From: Homalodisca vitripennis
Lineage: Eukaryota; Arthropoda; Insecta; Hemiptera; Cicadellidae
Length of the DNA stretch: 64,000 nucleotides
Assembly (NCBI RefSeq): GCF_021130785.1
Contig: NC_060215.1
Coordinates: forward strand, 121,290,501 to 121,354,500
Direction: 5' to 3'
A program made the position numbers and the translations under genes. Below are positions 35,353 through 46,090 of the stretch, one piece after another (position 1 is the stretch's first letter; each line of letters begins with the position of its first letter). The notes below the pieces were generated by a model. That model worked only from the letters and a program-made list of their open reading frames with translations, did not search any database and was not told the DNA's origin.

Positions 35353-38300
35353 CCGAGGCTGTTTGCCGAGAGTGGATAGTGTTTTAATGAGTGGTAATTG
35401 TTCTTTGGTGGGCAGGCCTCTATTACGAAGTCTCCGAGTTATCCATCAAAATGTGCAGGGTGCCAAGGCAAAAATGCCTCAAATTGAAGTTTTACTTGAT
35501 CTGTACTCCCCAGATTTGCTTTGTATCTCTGAGCATTTTTTTAATAAAGCGGACCTAGACTCTTTCAGCATGCCTGGCTACTGTATTGCTTCGGGGTACT
35601 GTCGTTCTATCTTAAAAAGAGGAGGCGTTTGTATTTTAGTTAAGGAACTACTTAAGTTTTCTGAAATTGATATGTCTGAGTTCTCGATTGAGGGTGTTTG
35701 TGAGTTGTGTGGTGTTAGAGTTGAGTCTGAAGCAAATAGTATTATTTTTATATGTGTCTATAGAGACCACCTAATCAGAGCATTTCTGAAATAAATGATT
35801 TTTTTTCTATCGATTCAGCATTGCTTGGAAACCTGTATCCATCTTGACAGATGGATTGTTTTGTCTGGTGATTTCAATATAGATTTTTCCACCATTAGTC
35901 AGTCATCTAAAATTTTTATCGATCTGATGAATTCGTTCGGCTTGGTGAGCACAATAGACACTTTCACTCGAGAATTTAATGGTTCCAGTTCACTCATTGA
36001 CAACATATTTAGCAATATTCCAAAGAATATGTTTTCACCTCAGGTTCTAATTACTGGAATTTCCGATCATCATGTGTAAATTGGAGACATTGCCTCATTT
36101 GTTCCTTCAACCCACAATATTATTAAATTTACATTCAAGCGGTGCTTCACCCCGGACGGCATTCGGGTCTTGAGGAGTCTTCTGAAGGGTGAATCATGGC
36201 ATGAGCTTTTTGGAGCCGCTGATGTTGATGAAATGTTTGACTCATTTCTTGCAATTTTGTCATTTTATATTGATTGTGTTTTTCCTACAAAAAAGATTAA
36301 GTTCGGTACATGGGGCACTCAGATGAGGATTCCTTTGGATGAAGATCTAAAAAAAACTTCATAATCGCCTTTTGTTTCTCTACTCGCTGTCTAAGCATCT
36401 TGACTCTTCTCATCCTTTGAGAGTTTCTTTTATTCAAACCAAGAAGGAGTTTAGGAATCGCATCCATTCCGCCAAAGCGAAAAAAGTATTGACCTACATC
36501 AGCGGGGCTCAGAATAAACAGCGAGCTGCTTGGAATGTGGTTAAGGATCTCATTCCTGATAAGAAAGCTAATGCCTTCACACATATTACGCTTAATGACG
36601 AGAATGGCGATCTGATGAACAATCCTAGGATGATTTCAGAGAAATTCAACATCCATTTTGCAGAAATAAGCCAGAGTTTGAGAGATTCTGAGGGTAATTC
36701 TTCATTTGTTCCTCCAAGATCATTGTCTTCATCAAGTATGAGTTCCTCTATATTTTTTGCTCCAACTGATAAGAATGAAATCATCTCAGTCGTAAAGTCC
36801 TTGAAAACAAGCAATTCAGCAGGATTTGATGGAGTTTCATCCAGGATTTTGTTGAGCTGTATAGATATATTGGCTGATCCTCTTGCACAGATTGCGAACT
36901 CGTCATTTGAATCTGGGAAGTTCCCATCACACTTGAAGCTCTCAATTGTAAAACCTATATTTAAGAAAAAAGGAAGTCCAAATGAACTTAGCAATTACCG
37001 CCCCATTTCGATCCTTTCTACATTTTCAAAAGTTCTTGAAAGGCTTGTGCTGACCAGACTTTCCAATTACCTGTCTGTCAATGGAATTTTACATGATCAT
37101 CAATATGGCTTTCGTGAGGGGTTGTCTACAGTCAATGCAATTTTTAGTCTTCTAACTGAGGTATCAAACTCATTGGATAACAGGAATCACGTGTTTGGCC
37201 TATTTTTTGGATCTTACGAAGGCTTTCGACGTTGTGAATCACGGGTTGTTGCTCAGAAAACTTGAAAACTTGGGTATTAGAGGGAAAGCTTTTGATTGGA
37301 TTGCTTCTTATCTCCTGAACCGAAGACAGATTGTTGAAATTCCTTTTATTGATGATACATGGTGCTTAAGAAAACAACTTTCTGAGGAGCGAGAAGTACG
37401 CACTGGAGTTCCCCAAGGCTCCGTACTTGGTCCTTTATTATTTTTACTATTCATAAATGACATCCATCGAAGCGTGAAAGGTTCCAAGTTGTTTTTGTTT
37501 GCTGATGATACATCTTTGGTCATCTCTGGTTGCAATCGAGCCGAGCTTGAAATCCAAACCTTTGTTCAGGCCAGTAATTTGCTGCAGTGGTTGGGTGAAA
37601 ACTCTCTGTTTGTAAATACATCTAAAACCAATTTTCTTGATTTTGGAATTAGAAAGTCTGCTAAAACGTTGATTGAATCTCAAAACATTATGATTGGAGA
37701 GTCAGAAATGTGTCCTTCTTTGAATGTTAATTATCTTGGAATTGTTTTGGATGATCAGCTAAACTTTTTTAGTCACATTGATAAAGTCACGAAAAAACTA
37801 AGCAGCTGCATATTTTTGATGTATAGACTATCCTGTTTTGCTAGTGAGGAAATTCTTTTGCTTACTTACTATGGCTGTTTTTATCCTTACCTTTGCTATG
37901 GAGTCTCTATATGGGGATACGAGAGTAAGAAAACTCAATATGTTTTTCGTCTCCAGAAAAGAGCTATACGGATTATTTTCAAGTTGAGTCGTTCCCAGTC
38001 TTGTAGAGGTTTCTTTCGCAGTAATAATATCCTTACGTTCCCATCCATTTATATCCTTCAGTGTCTTTCTTTTTACAAAAAGTATCCCCACCTTTTTTCA
38101 GTCAACGTTAATCCAGCCCATAATTACTCCTTAAGAAAAAGAAACAACCTAATCCTACCCTGCCATAAAACATCTTTTTTTGAAAAACAAAGTCTTTACT
38201 CCTGCATCCGCCTTTTTAACTCTTTGCCATCCTGCTTGAAAATTGTTGTGGACGATAGGGAATTTCAAAATCGTCTGAAAAAATTTCTTATTTCGAGAGA

Positions 38301-38494
38301 ATATTACAGTGTCCGGGAATACGTTGAGGATAATAAATTGTAGATCACTCCTGTTATATTGATTTGGTCTTGTTGTGTTTGATCTGTCAGTAGTCTATAC
38401 TTTAAGTTAGGATATTATAATTTTCTTGACGAATGCCTATGCATGTTATGTTTTTTGGCAATAAATGAATTGATTGATTGATTGATTGATTGAT
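35353..38494 (+). mobile_element. LINE E: 5'-truncated LINE inside the Polinton, ATTG tail
   Basis: Begins directly after the polymerase codon for Met (35352) and ends with CAATAAATGAATTG plus an (ATTG)n tail to about 38494. The 3' end has CTTGACGAATGCCTATGCATG, a variant of the end shared by LINEs B, C and D. The 5' end lies near the start of ORF2. No target duplication is possible to recognise, because the two flanks come from different genes. Confidence 0.88.
35363..38343 (+). pseudogene. ORF2 of LINE E: endonuclease-reverse transcriptase, four breaks
   Basis: Endonuclease blocks: IHQNVQGAKAK (35441), CISEHFF (35522), SGDFNID (35866) and ISDHHV (36058). RT blocks: SNYRPISILSTFSKVLE (36992), DLTKAFDVVNH (37209), GVPQGSVLGPLLF (37407), and FADDTS (37498), a Phe variant of YADD. 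The C-terminal region carries SIWGYE and FKLSRSQSC. Breaks: in-frame TAA at 35792 and 36077, a frameshift near 36366, and a frameshift near 37200 close to motif A. It is more distant from LINEs C and D than those are from each other. Confidence 0.88.
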
Positions 38495-38803
38495 CACAGC
38501 ACAATCAAAATGAAGCCCAAAGACATAGATAAGGATGCAGAAAAGGAGTTATTAGAAACCGTTTTCAAGTATGTTCCACCAGAAATTCACATGAAAACTA
38601 AATTTAAAGTCAATGATCATGTAAGAATTGTTAGTAAAAAAACAAAATTTTCGAACAAATATAAGAACAATTGGTCAAGAGAAATCTTTGAGATTTATTA
38701 AATTAATAACACAGATCCTGTAACTTATAGTATAACAGATTTAAATAATGAAGAAATAACCGGAAAGTTTTATGAATATGAATTGAGAAAGTCAAAGCTA
38801 TAA
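38495..38803 (+). pseudogene. Polinton-type integrase, C-terminal fragment
   Basis: The frame reads HSTIKMKPKDIDKDAE, then FKVNDHVRIV...FSNKYKNNWSREIFEIY, then, after an in-frame TAA (38699), NNTDPVTYSITDLNNEEITG and FYEYELRKSKL. This is the end of the integrase core (...HS..KM.P.D) and the SH3/chromo-like tail known from Polinton integrases and the transposon-derived F54H12.3-like proteins of animals. The DDE core is missing, lost in the deletion marked by LINE E. Integrases of this kind insert the linear element DNA into the host chromosome. Confidence 0.75.
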
Positions 38804-38808
38804 TTTTA

Positions 38809-38820
38809 TCTATATAAATG
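38809..38820 (+). promoter_or_regulatory. TATA-like promoter fused to the start codon (zinc-ribbon gene)
   Basis: TCTATATAAATG, identical over 12 bases to the site at 32009. The flanks TAATTTTA and GAG are also nearly the same. It begins 6 bases after the stop of the integrase fragment. Confidence 0.5.
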
Positions 38821-39160
38821 GAGTCTCAAAAGAAATGTACAAAGTGTCAAGAATTTAAAGATTTTGAAGCCTTTTATAAAAATAAGAATAAAAAAGAAGG
38901 ATTAGGGTCTATGTGTAAGGATTGTCGTAGTAAATATGAGAGAGAATTATACGAAAAAATAGAAAAATTAACGTTAGAAGAGAAAAAAACGTTGCGTTTG
39001 TAAAGAAATTAAAAATATTTTTCTGAATTTAATAACTGGCAGTATAGTAAAGATGGAAAAGATGCTTTTTGCAAAGATTGTGCTAAAAAAAATTTCAGCG
39101 AAAGTTATAAAAACGAAACGCCTTGTGAATATAAAAAAAATTCTATAATGGTTACCTAGT
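38818..39160 (+). pseudogene. Small Cys-rich (zinc-ribbon-like) protein of the Polinton
   Basis: The first 61 codons read MESQKKCTKCQEFKDFEAFY...GLGSMCKDCRSKYERELYEK, a CxxC...CxxC knuckle of the kind found in phage and virus HNH-like or zinc-ribbon proteins. After a TAA at 39001 a second, similar half follows in another frame (FNNWQYSKDGKDAFCKDCAKKN). The original protein may therefore have had two tandem knuckles and is now broken. No HNH catalytic His-Asn pair is visible. Confidence 0.5.
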
Positions 39161-39219
39161 TATGCTAAACATTTACAAATGAAATATAATAAATCGAGAG
39201 TTTTTAGTAAAATTTAGAA

Positions 39220-39601
39220 ACATTTTCATCGTGTAATTTAGATATTCTATAAATCAGTCGAGATTCTGTCATATTTGTGATAAAATGATTTCCGTTGTAT
39301 AAAATATTTAAAGATTCTTTCATTTGATTATAAAGATTTTATACTATTTGGATCTCCATGTCTTAATAAAATTTCCATTTCTGGGTAATCAATTTCAAGT
39401 TCTTTCAATCTTTTCGGTATTTCTCTCTTTTGAGCTCTGATAACGTAATAAGGATATTCCCACATGTGATTCTTCTTAATTAATACAAAAACATGGTGTT
39501 TTTTCTTATCAAAATCTTTACAAACAAGGTCTGGTTTCATTAAGTCAATTTTTACACTTTGTTTTGCGATTATTTCCGTTTTTATTTCATCTTTAATTTG
39601 T
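39220..39601 (-). pseudogene. Bro/KilA-N C-terminal-like (DUF3627-like) fragment
   Basis: On the minus strand a frame enters from the element edge without a Met (QIKDEIKTEIIAKQ...). It reads HHVFVLIKKNHMWEYPYYVI, RAQKREIPKRLKELE and HGDPNSIKSL. After a frameshift at about 39328 it continues NQMKESLNILYN. The order (YY.IR.QKR....L..L...YP.....-....PNS...YN..KE) resembles the C-terminal domain of Bro-like proteins of insect DNA viruses. This is recognition by eye only, of moderate certainty. The 5' end is cut at the element boundary near 39601. Confidence 0.42.
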
Positions 39602-41520
39602 CATCTCCCACAGTAGACTAGGACTAGACCTATCGCATTGCCCATGAACACCATAATATCGACATTGCGGTTCGTGATGTGCCATCCATAAGGTTGCCCA
39701 GATTTAAGTGACACATCGGTTTTTGATGTGCCCAGTGGTGGGTTCAGCTGGAAGGTATAAACCAGCCAGAAGTGATCCCTGATGGGTTTTTAGACGATGT
39801 ATGAATATGTCTCATGTACTTTATGAACTGGCTTACATTTCGCTATATTTTAGTAGCATAAATTATGTGCATTGCGGCTGATTTATTGCGCATACGTACG
39901 CCCTAAAGAAATGAATGAAATACCTAGAACAGTCAAATATTGTATAACAACACGTTTTTACAAATAAAAATGTCACCGGCGTGTTTAAAATCTTGAGAAC
40001 ATCAAAAACTTATTTTGCATAATTTGACAGAACTTAGTTTTATTCAGGAATAATGTACCGAGTACGAAACTAACAACAAAATAATTATCTATGCCTAAGT
40101 TTGAACGAATACATTCAATGATCGAGTTTAAAAAAACATTTGTTTAGTTGCATCTTTATAAATTAAGTACTTTGATTTTTAAATGGGCTTCGATGGCAGC
40201 AGCTCTTGACATTATTTTTACTAGCAAATATTCTTTACAACAGGCTCTGATGATTATAACCGTGTTTATATCATCACTTGTGCCTTTGATATTGGTGATT
40301 AAGAACACTGCTATTAAGGATGCACTTTTGGTTCCTCAAAATTCTTGATCATCGCCTATATCCTCCATGGTATATCTGGCCAGTAAAAATTCGTGTTGGT
40401 AACAGAACGTTTCTTTAGCTTAAAATAAATATTAAAAAAAAAAACAATGAAATAGCGAGTTTGTAGATCAAATTAATTATAGGTAAAAATGGTATTGATA
40501 TATATTTTACTCTTAGTTTCACGATATTTGATGGCAACATGTTCAACTCATTAAACGAGACCGCATACAACTAAATATGTTACTTTTTTGGGGCTCGTTC
40601 AAAGGACTTCAACTATCTTTATATAATACTAGTAAAAAAGTTACCTAATTATACATTTTCTACTGACAAGGGCAAGATGTGATACAAAATTAATTATAAA
40701 AAAAATTATATTTCTTTTACAATTAGCAATTTTTTACTTTGTTAAATATAGAACTTAATATTCTGTAAAATTAAACATTGGTTTGGGGATTTCTGTTAAT
40801 CCTCGTTAAAATAAAATACTCATATTAGCATATTTTAAAGGTTTCTTCTGAAATCAACCCAGTAAAATTATTTGCTTTGCGCAATACTTAACAAAAACAG
40901 AGTCTCCGACACCAACACAGTTTTTATTTGTTCTTCAAACTTTTGAAAGACTTACACGTAATTTTTGGATCATTTGACCTCGTATCATAGCCCATATCTG
41001 ACTCATCACTGTCATTATTAGATGAAATTTTTATTCCTTCTATAATTTTCGTAGAATTTCCATTAGATTTGATATTTTTATCAAATTTATTTATATTCTT
41101 CTCTTCAATTTGGCTTTAAACTGGTGTGTGGTGATAATACGATTTTTGTAAGGTGTTCGACCATTTCCATGTGTTCTCAGTAGTAGCTTACAACCTGAAG
41201 GTGTTGGTTGTTTACAAGAGCCAAACCTAAAAATCTGGGTATTGAAGACCTCTGAGTATGGTATTGATAGAAGACAAGGTTGATTGATTACTGTAGGCCT
41301 GTCCTCAGTGATTTGTTGATATAGTTAGATCTTGATGATCTGTGACATAGATCCCTTGAAAATCATCATCAGTAAATAAGTTTGATTTAAATGTATACAT
41401 TTATATTGGAAGCCTTTGTAAAATATTAAGCTTTTCAGCTTTCAGGAAAGCTTTCCCTACTAATTTAGAAAGATCGCATGTCGTAATAGGTTAATAGGTT
41501 AATTCACTCGCATCAAGCCC
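39602..41520. other. Intergenic, nothing recognised
   Basis: The higher-GC stretch at 39605-39800 looks like part of some repeat but shows no domain. The rest is AT-rich and without motif-bearing frames. Confidence 0.5.
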
Positions 41521-44500
41521 CTGCCCGCCCATTCCTGAGTGTTCGCTTTCTCGGTCTCCTGTTTCATCAACCCGAACTACACCAACATCAACACCTAGTG
41601 AATCTTTTTTAGCCACACCAGCAATAGCTTGTATGACCAGATAAACTCAGTTTATGATGTCAACAGTGGCAGGAATTCTGTGAACTGTCACAATGTACCG
41701 ACATTGGATTGCTTTAAAGATACGGAATTGTTCAGATCTAATCATAAATTTTCTGTTTTTCATTTAAATATACATGGATGTTTGCATAAAATTGATGAAC
41801 TAAGTGACACTTTTCAAGTTTTAAAATTCCATCCAACTGTTGTCTGTTTTACTGAGCATTGGTTGAGTAAATCTTGTAAAAATTATCTGGATACTTTTGC
41901 AGGATATGAGGTTGCAGCGTTTTATGGCCGTGAACACGCATCTAGGGGTGGTTCTTGCATGCTGGTGAAGCAAGGTGTGCAGTATAGCTTGGAATCTCGA
42001 CTTTGTGACCTTAGTGTACCTTTCAGTTTTGAATGTTGTGCTGTCACAATTAAGCTTGCTTTTTCTGATAGGATTGTGGTGGCTGCAGTGTACCGATCTC
42101 CTAGTTCCAGCATTGATTCTTTCATTGATGCGTTTGAATCGCTTGTTGATGGTCATGCTCGGGTTTTTAACAGTCTCATAGTGTGTGGCGACTTCAATGT
42201 TGATTTTCTGAGGGACTCAAGGGAGAGGAAACTGTTTCTGGATGTCGTTAACTCGGCTAATGGAAATTTAAATATTACCTGTCCTACCAGAATAGATGGT
42301 CGTGGTTCCAGGACATGTATTGATAACATTATAACCTTCTTCAAAGATTTTCAGTCACAATCGCATGTTTTTGAAACGGGACTTTCTGACCATCTGGCCC
42401 AGCTGACTGTGTTATCTCCCCTTTCACCTCATCAGTCTTCGACTGTTGAAATGAAGTTTCGAATGATAAATAATGAAAACATTCACACTCTTAATTCCTG
42501 TCTCCAGCATGAAAGTTGGGTGGATGTCATTGAAGCTCCTGATTGTAATACGGCATTTAAGTCATTTTTAAATACCTTCCTTCGTTTGTTTAACCATGCT
42601 TGTCCTGAACGCTCAAAAAAACTTAAAGGTCCTGGGAAAAAGCCTTGGATAACGTCAGGAATAAGAACCTCTTGTGCGCGAAAACGGGAGCTTTATGTTG
42701 TAAGTAAGAGCAATTTTTCCACAGATTTCATGTCTTATTTTAGAAGGTATAAATCTATTCTTCGTAGGGTAATACTTCAGGCGAAAAAGAATTTCAACAT
42801 TGATTACATTAAAAAAAGCAGTAATCTGAGTAGGGCAACTTGGAAAGTTGTGAATGATGAGCTTGGTAATTCAAAATCTTCAAACAACCCTATTATCCTC
42901 ACCGATGGTGATGTAGCTATCAGAACCCTAATTGATGTAGAAAGTAAGTTTAACGAATATTTTGTTTCAGTTGGTAATCAACTATCACAGCTGGCTTCTT
43001 TTGATTCGGCTCTCGAGTATGTTGCAAATGTCCCAGCTCTTCAACAATTAGATGGCTGAGGTTCTAAGCTCGATTTCAAAGCTGGGAAACTCGAAGTCGA
43101 GTGGGTGGGATGGGGTTACATCTGAAGTTCTTAAGAAGTGCGCATATCTTATAGCTTTTCCTCTGGTACACTTAATTAACCGATCTTTTTCTGAGGGAAT
43201 TTTTCCAGAAAATCTAAAGCTGTCTGTCATACGTCCAATCCATAAAAAAGGCCAAAAAACTGACATTTCTAATTACAGACCAATCAGTCTGCTCTCTTCT
43301 TTTGCTAAGGTGTTTGAGATGATCATTCTGGCAAGACTTCAATGTTACTTTGACTCTAATACTCTCTTGACTGCATCACAGTTTGGTTTCAGAAAAGGGT
43401 TTTCAACTTCTAGCGCTGTCAATGATGTCATTGGTGCCGTGTTGGGAGCCTTGGATGGGTCGCAGTGTGTCGGTGCGATATACTGTGATCTGTCAAAGGC
43501 TTTCGACTGTGTCAACCATTCTGTTCTTTTGGGTAAACTTGAAAGATATGGCTTGAACGGTGCAGCTCTCTCACTCCTTTCCTCATATCTCTCTGAGAGA
43601 AAGCAGACAGTTTCTGTAACAAATAAAAGACAACTTCAAAGAGGTTGGTTGAGGACCAGCTCAGGAGTACCTCAAGGCTCCGTACTCGGTCCTTTTTTAT
43701 TTTCTATATATATAAACGACATTCCTTCCAATATGAAATCAGACATTGTTTGCTATGCGGATGACACAACTGCTCTATCTTATTGTCGTGATATTCACAC
43801 AGCCTCGAAATTATTATGAATCAGTCGTATGTCAGCTTGAATAAGTGGTTTGAGTCAAATGGTCTCCTATTGAATGAAGAAAAAACTAAAATCATGGTTT
43901 TCTCACCAACTTTTCGTGATATAGCGGGTTTCAGCGTAAATGGTATCAACCCATCAGAGTCTGCCTCTCTTCTTGGTGTTGTCATTGATTACAAGCTCAA
44001 CTGGTCTAAACATATAGATACGCTATGCTCAAAGCTGTCTTCAATTACCTTTGCTTTTCGAGTTTTAATGCCTGCAGTTGGTAAAGAAACTATCGTTCAA
44101 ATTTACTATGCTTATGTATACAGTAGACTGAAATACGCTATTGGATTCTGGGGATCTTCTAGTGAAATTTTAAGGGTATTTAGATTCCAAAAAAAGAATT
44201 GTTCGCATTATGTCTGCAGCAGGTAATCGTGCTCACTGTAAGCCTTTTTTTCAGCAACTGAATCTCCTCACTCTTCCAAGTATCTATATACTTGAAGTTT
44301 TGACTTTCTTCAAAAATAACCCACATCTTTTTGCAGGGAACACTTTTAATCATCAGTACGATACCCGCCACAGGGGTAATATGGTCTACCCGATCCATAG
44401 ATTGACAATTTTTGAAAAGGGCATGCACTATTCAGCTCTACGGCTCTATAACGCGCTGCCTCGGCACCTGAAAAACATAACCAGCTCAAAATTTTTTCTA

Positions 44501-44717
44501 AAAAACGTTAAAACTATTTTGCTTGAAAAATGCCCATATTCTGTTCAAGAATTCCTGTCAGATTGCACAAACATGTGAAATAACCTATGTTGACTATTTG
44601 ATTGTTGATTTTATTTAATTGTTATTATTATATTTATCTACTATTTTATCTATGACTTATTTCATGTAACTTTATGTTATTAACGAAATAAATTATTTCT
44701 GATTCTGATTCTGATTC
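41520..44717 (+). mobile_element. LINE F: CR1/Jockey-like LINE with TGATTC tail
   Basis: An endonuclease-RT ORF2 in plus orientation, followed by AACGAAATAAATTATTTC and three TGATTC units (44698-44716). The left boundary is uncertain: 41500-41630 is GC-richer and in character with the ORF1 end or the 5' part. The tail abuts an inverted R1-like fragment at 44718, suggesting LINE F inserted into it, but the other half of the R1-like element was not found on the left. Confidence 0.8.
41629..44578 (+). pseudogene. ORF2 of LINE F: endonuclease-reverse transcriptase, three frameshifts
   Basis: Endonuclease blocks: FHLNIHG (41759), CFTEHWL (41845), YRSPSSSIDS (42091), CGDFNVD (42184) and LSDHLAQ (42382). 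RT blocks: SNYRPISLLSSFAKVFE (43270), SKAFDCVNH (43493), SSGVPQGSVLGPFLF (43659) and YADDTT (43755). The C-terminal region carries SRLKYAIGFWGSS and LTLPSIYIL. Frameshifts occur near 43050, 43815 and 44200; no other stop interrupts the domains, so this is a comparatively young copy. The endonuclease opening (HLNIHG, TEHWL) differs from the HQN/SEH type of LINEs A-E and marks a separate family. Confidence 0.9.
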
Positions 44718-46090
44718 AGGCGTTGACCACTCGTATGACCTGGTTCAACTTTAGCTGCGACAGCTCAACGTTGCGTGCGGCGATGAGAGCCAACTAAGAC
44801 GGTTTCCTCTGGCATCTCGGATCTCAGGAGGCTGTCATAAGCGATATTCCAGAGACCCGGGCCGAGTATTGAACCCTGCGCGGCACCAGAGGTGACTTCC
44901 ACCGTCCGCGCTTCGTCTCGAGTGTCGTTTATCAGACGCCTAGAACGGAGGTAGTCCTCGATAAGCCGCAACATATACATTGGAATGCGGAAGGTGTCAC
45001 GAAGTGCATACAACATATCGACCCATCTCGCCGAGCTGAAGGCATTCTTGACATCAAGCGTAACAAGAAGCACTACTCGGCGGGAGAAATGGTTGTGGCT
45101 CTCGGCGCTCTCAACTGCTTTCTGTACTTCCGTGATCGCATCGATTGTTGATCGAGCCTTTCTGAAGCCGTACTAACGAGGGCAAAATTCCCCGACAGCT
45201 ACCACGGCAGAAATCAGGCGGGAACGAATCAACTTTTCAAAAAGTTTTCCAGCAGTGTACAGCATGCAGAGAGGTCTGCAGTACGACGGCAGCTCAGGAT
45301 CACCTTTTCCCTTGCTAATAAGCACTAGCCTGGCGGTTTTTCCAGGGAGATGGAAACACTCCATCAACCATGCAGGCATTGTAAATTCTCAGCAAAAACC
45401 CGGGATTGATGGTGAAAATCTTCTTTAGAGCCTCGCTGGTAATCCCGTCCGGGCCGTTGAGCCTTGTTGCTCTTCAGGGCGAGAACGGAGGTTTCCAACT
45501 CCTCAATAGTAAAAAGCGGAACGTTCTCCACCCGTTCGAAGTCAAGTAGTGGTCGCTGTGGATGTACAGGAAACAGGGCTGTGACGATCCTCTCCATGGT
45601 GGCGCCCTCCATGATGGAGGGTGGAGAGCGAGCGCCGAGTTTCTGGGTCACAACTTTGTAACCCAAACCCCAAGGATCGAAATCGACATCGTCCCGAAGT
45701 TTCCTCCAGCTATTCGCCTTGCTCCTGTTGATGGCTCGGCGGAGAGACTTTCTCGCAGCTTTGTAGACATCCAACTTACGAAATCTATCAGCAGGAATTC
45801 TCGCTCTAGTGGCGGCACGTTTTGCTCAAAGGCTTGTTCTTCTGAGTTCCGCAATCTCTTCAGTCCTCTAGTAGACGGGTTGCTTGTCGCTGCGGAGTTT
45901 TCTTCGCGGCATAGACCGGTCACAGGCCGAGACAAAAAGTTTCCATCGAGGATGTTACTAAAGCCTCGGCGCCAGCCTCACCAGGATTCGCCTGCTTGGA
46001 AGTGGATAACTATATCGGAATTGCTAGTAATTGCAATGAAGTCAAGTAGCAACTAGCCGCCTGAGCTTCTGTCAGGCTCATTCTGTAGGA
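44718..46090 (-). pseudogene. R1-like LINE fragment: RT lacking its YADD motif
   Basis: Minus-strand blocks from high to low coordinate: a linker region (AINRSKANSWRKLRDDVDFD...GLGYKVVTQKLGA, about 45740-45620); ALKSNKAQRPGRD; RLVLISKGKGDPELPSYCRP (45330-45270); SRLISAVVAVGEFCPR; LLVTLDVKNAFSSARW (45070-45020, motif A); and AAQGSILGPGLWNIAYDSLL (44890-44830). These are characteristic of R1-clade LINEs. After ETVLVG the expected YADD segment is missing and the frame resumes as LIAARNVELSQLKLNQV (44795-44740), a short deletion removing the catalytic aspartates. Other breaks lie near 45175 and 45370. Both ends are truncated. GC content is clearly higher than in neighbouring LINEs. Confidence 0.82.

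Larger units (their letters stand above)
31990..39605 (+). mobile_element. Broken Polinton/Maverick-like element, interrupted by a LINE
   Basis: Diagnostic genes are a protein-primed family-B DNA polymerase (32018-35352) and the C-terminus of a retroviral-type integrase of the Polinton kind (38495-38803). A small Cys-rich protein and a minus-strand Bro/KilA-tail-like fragment lie downstream. Capsid, ATPase and protease genes and terminal inverted repeats were not found. A LINE sits at 35353-38494, and the two genes either side of it are different, so a large internal part is missing. An integrated relative of such elements (insect virus-like) is an equivalent description. All genes are broken. 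Confidence 0.75.
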
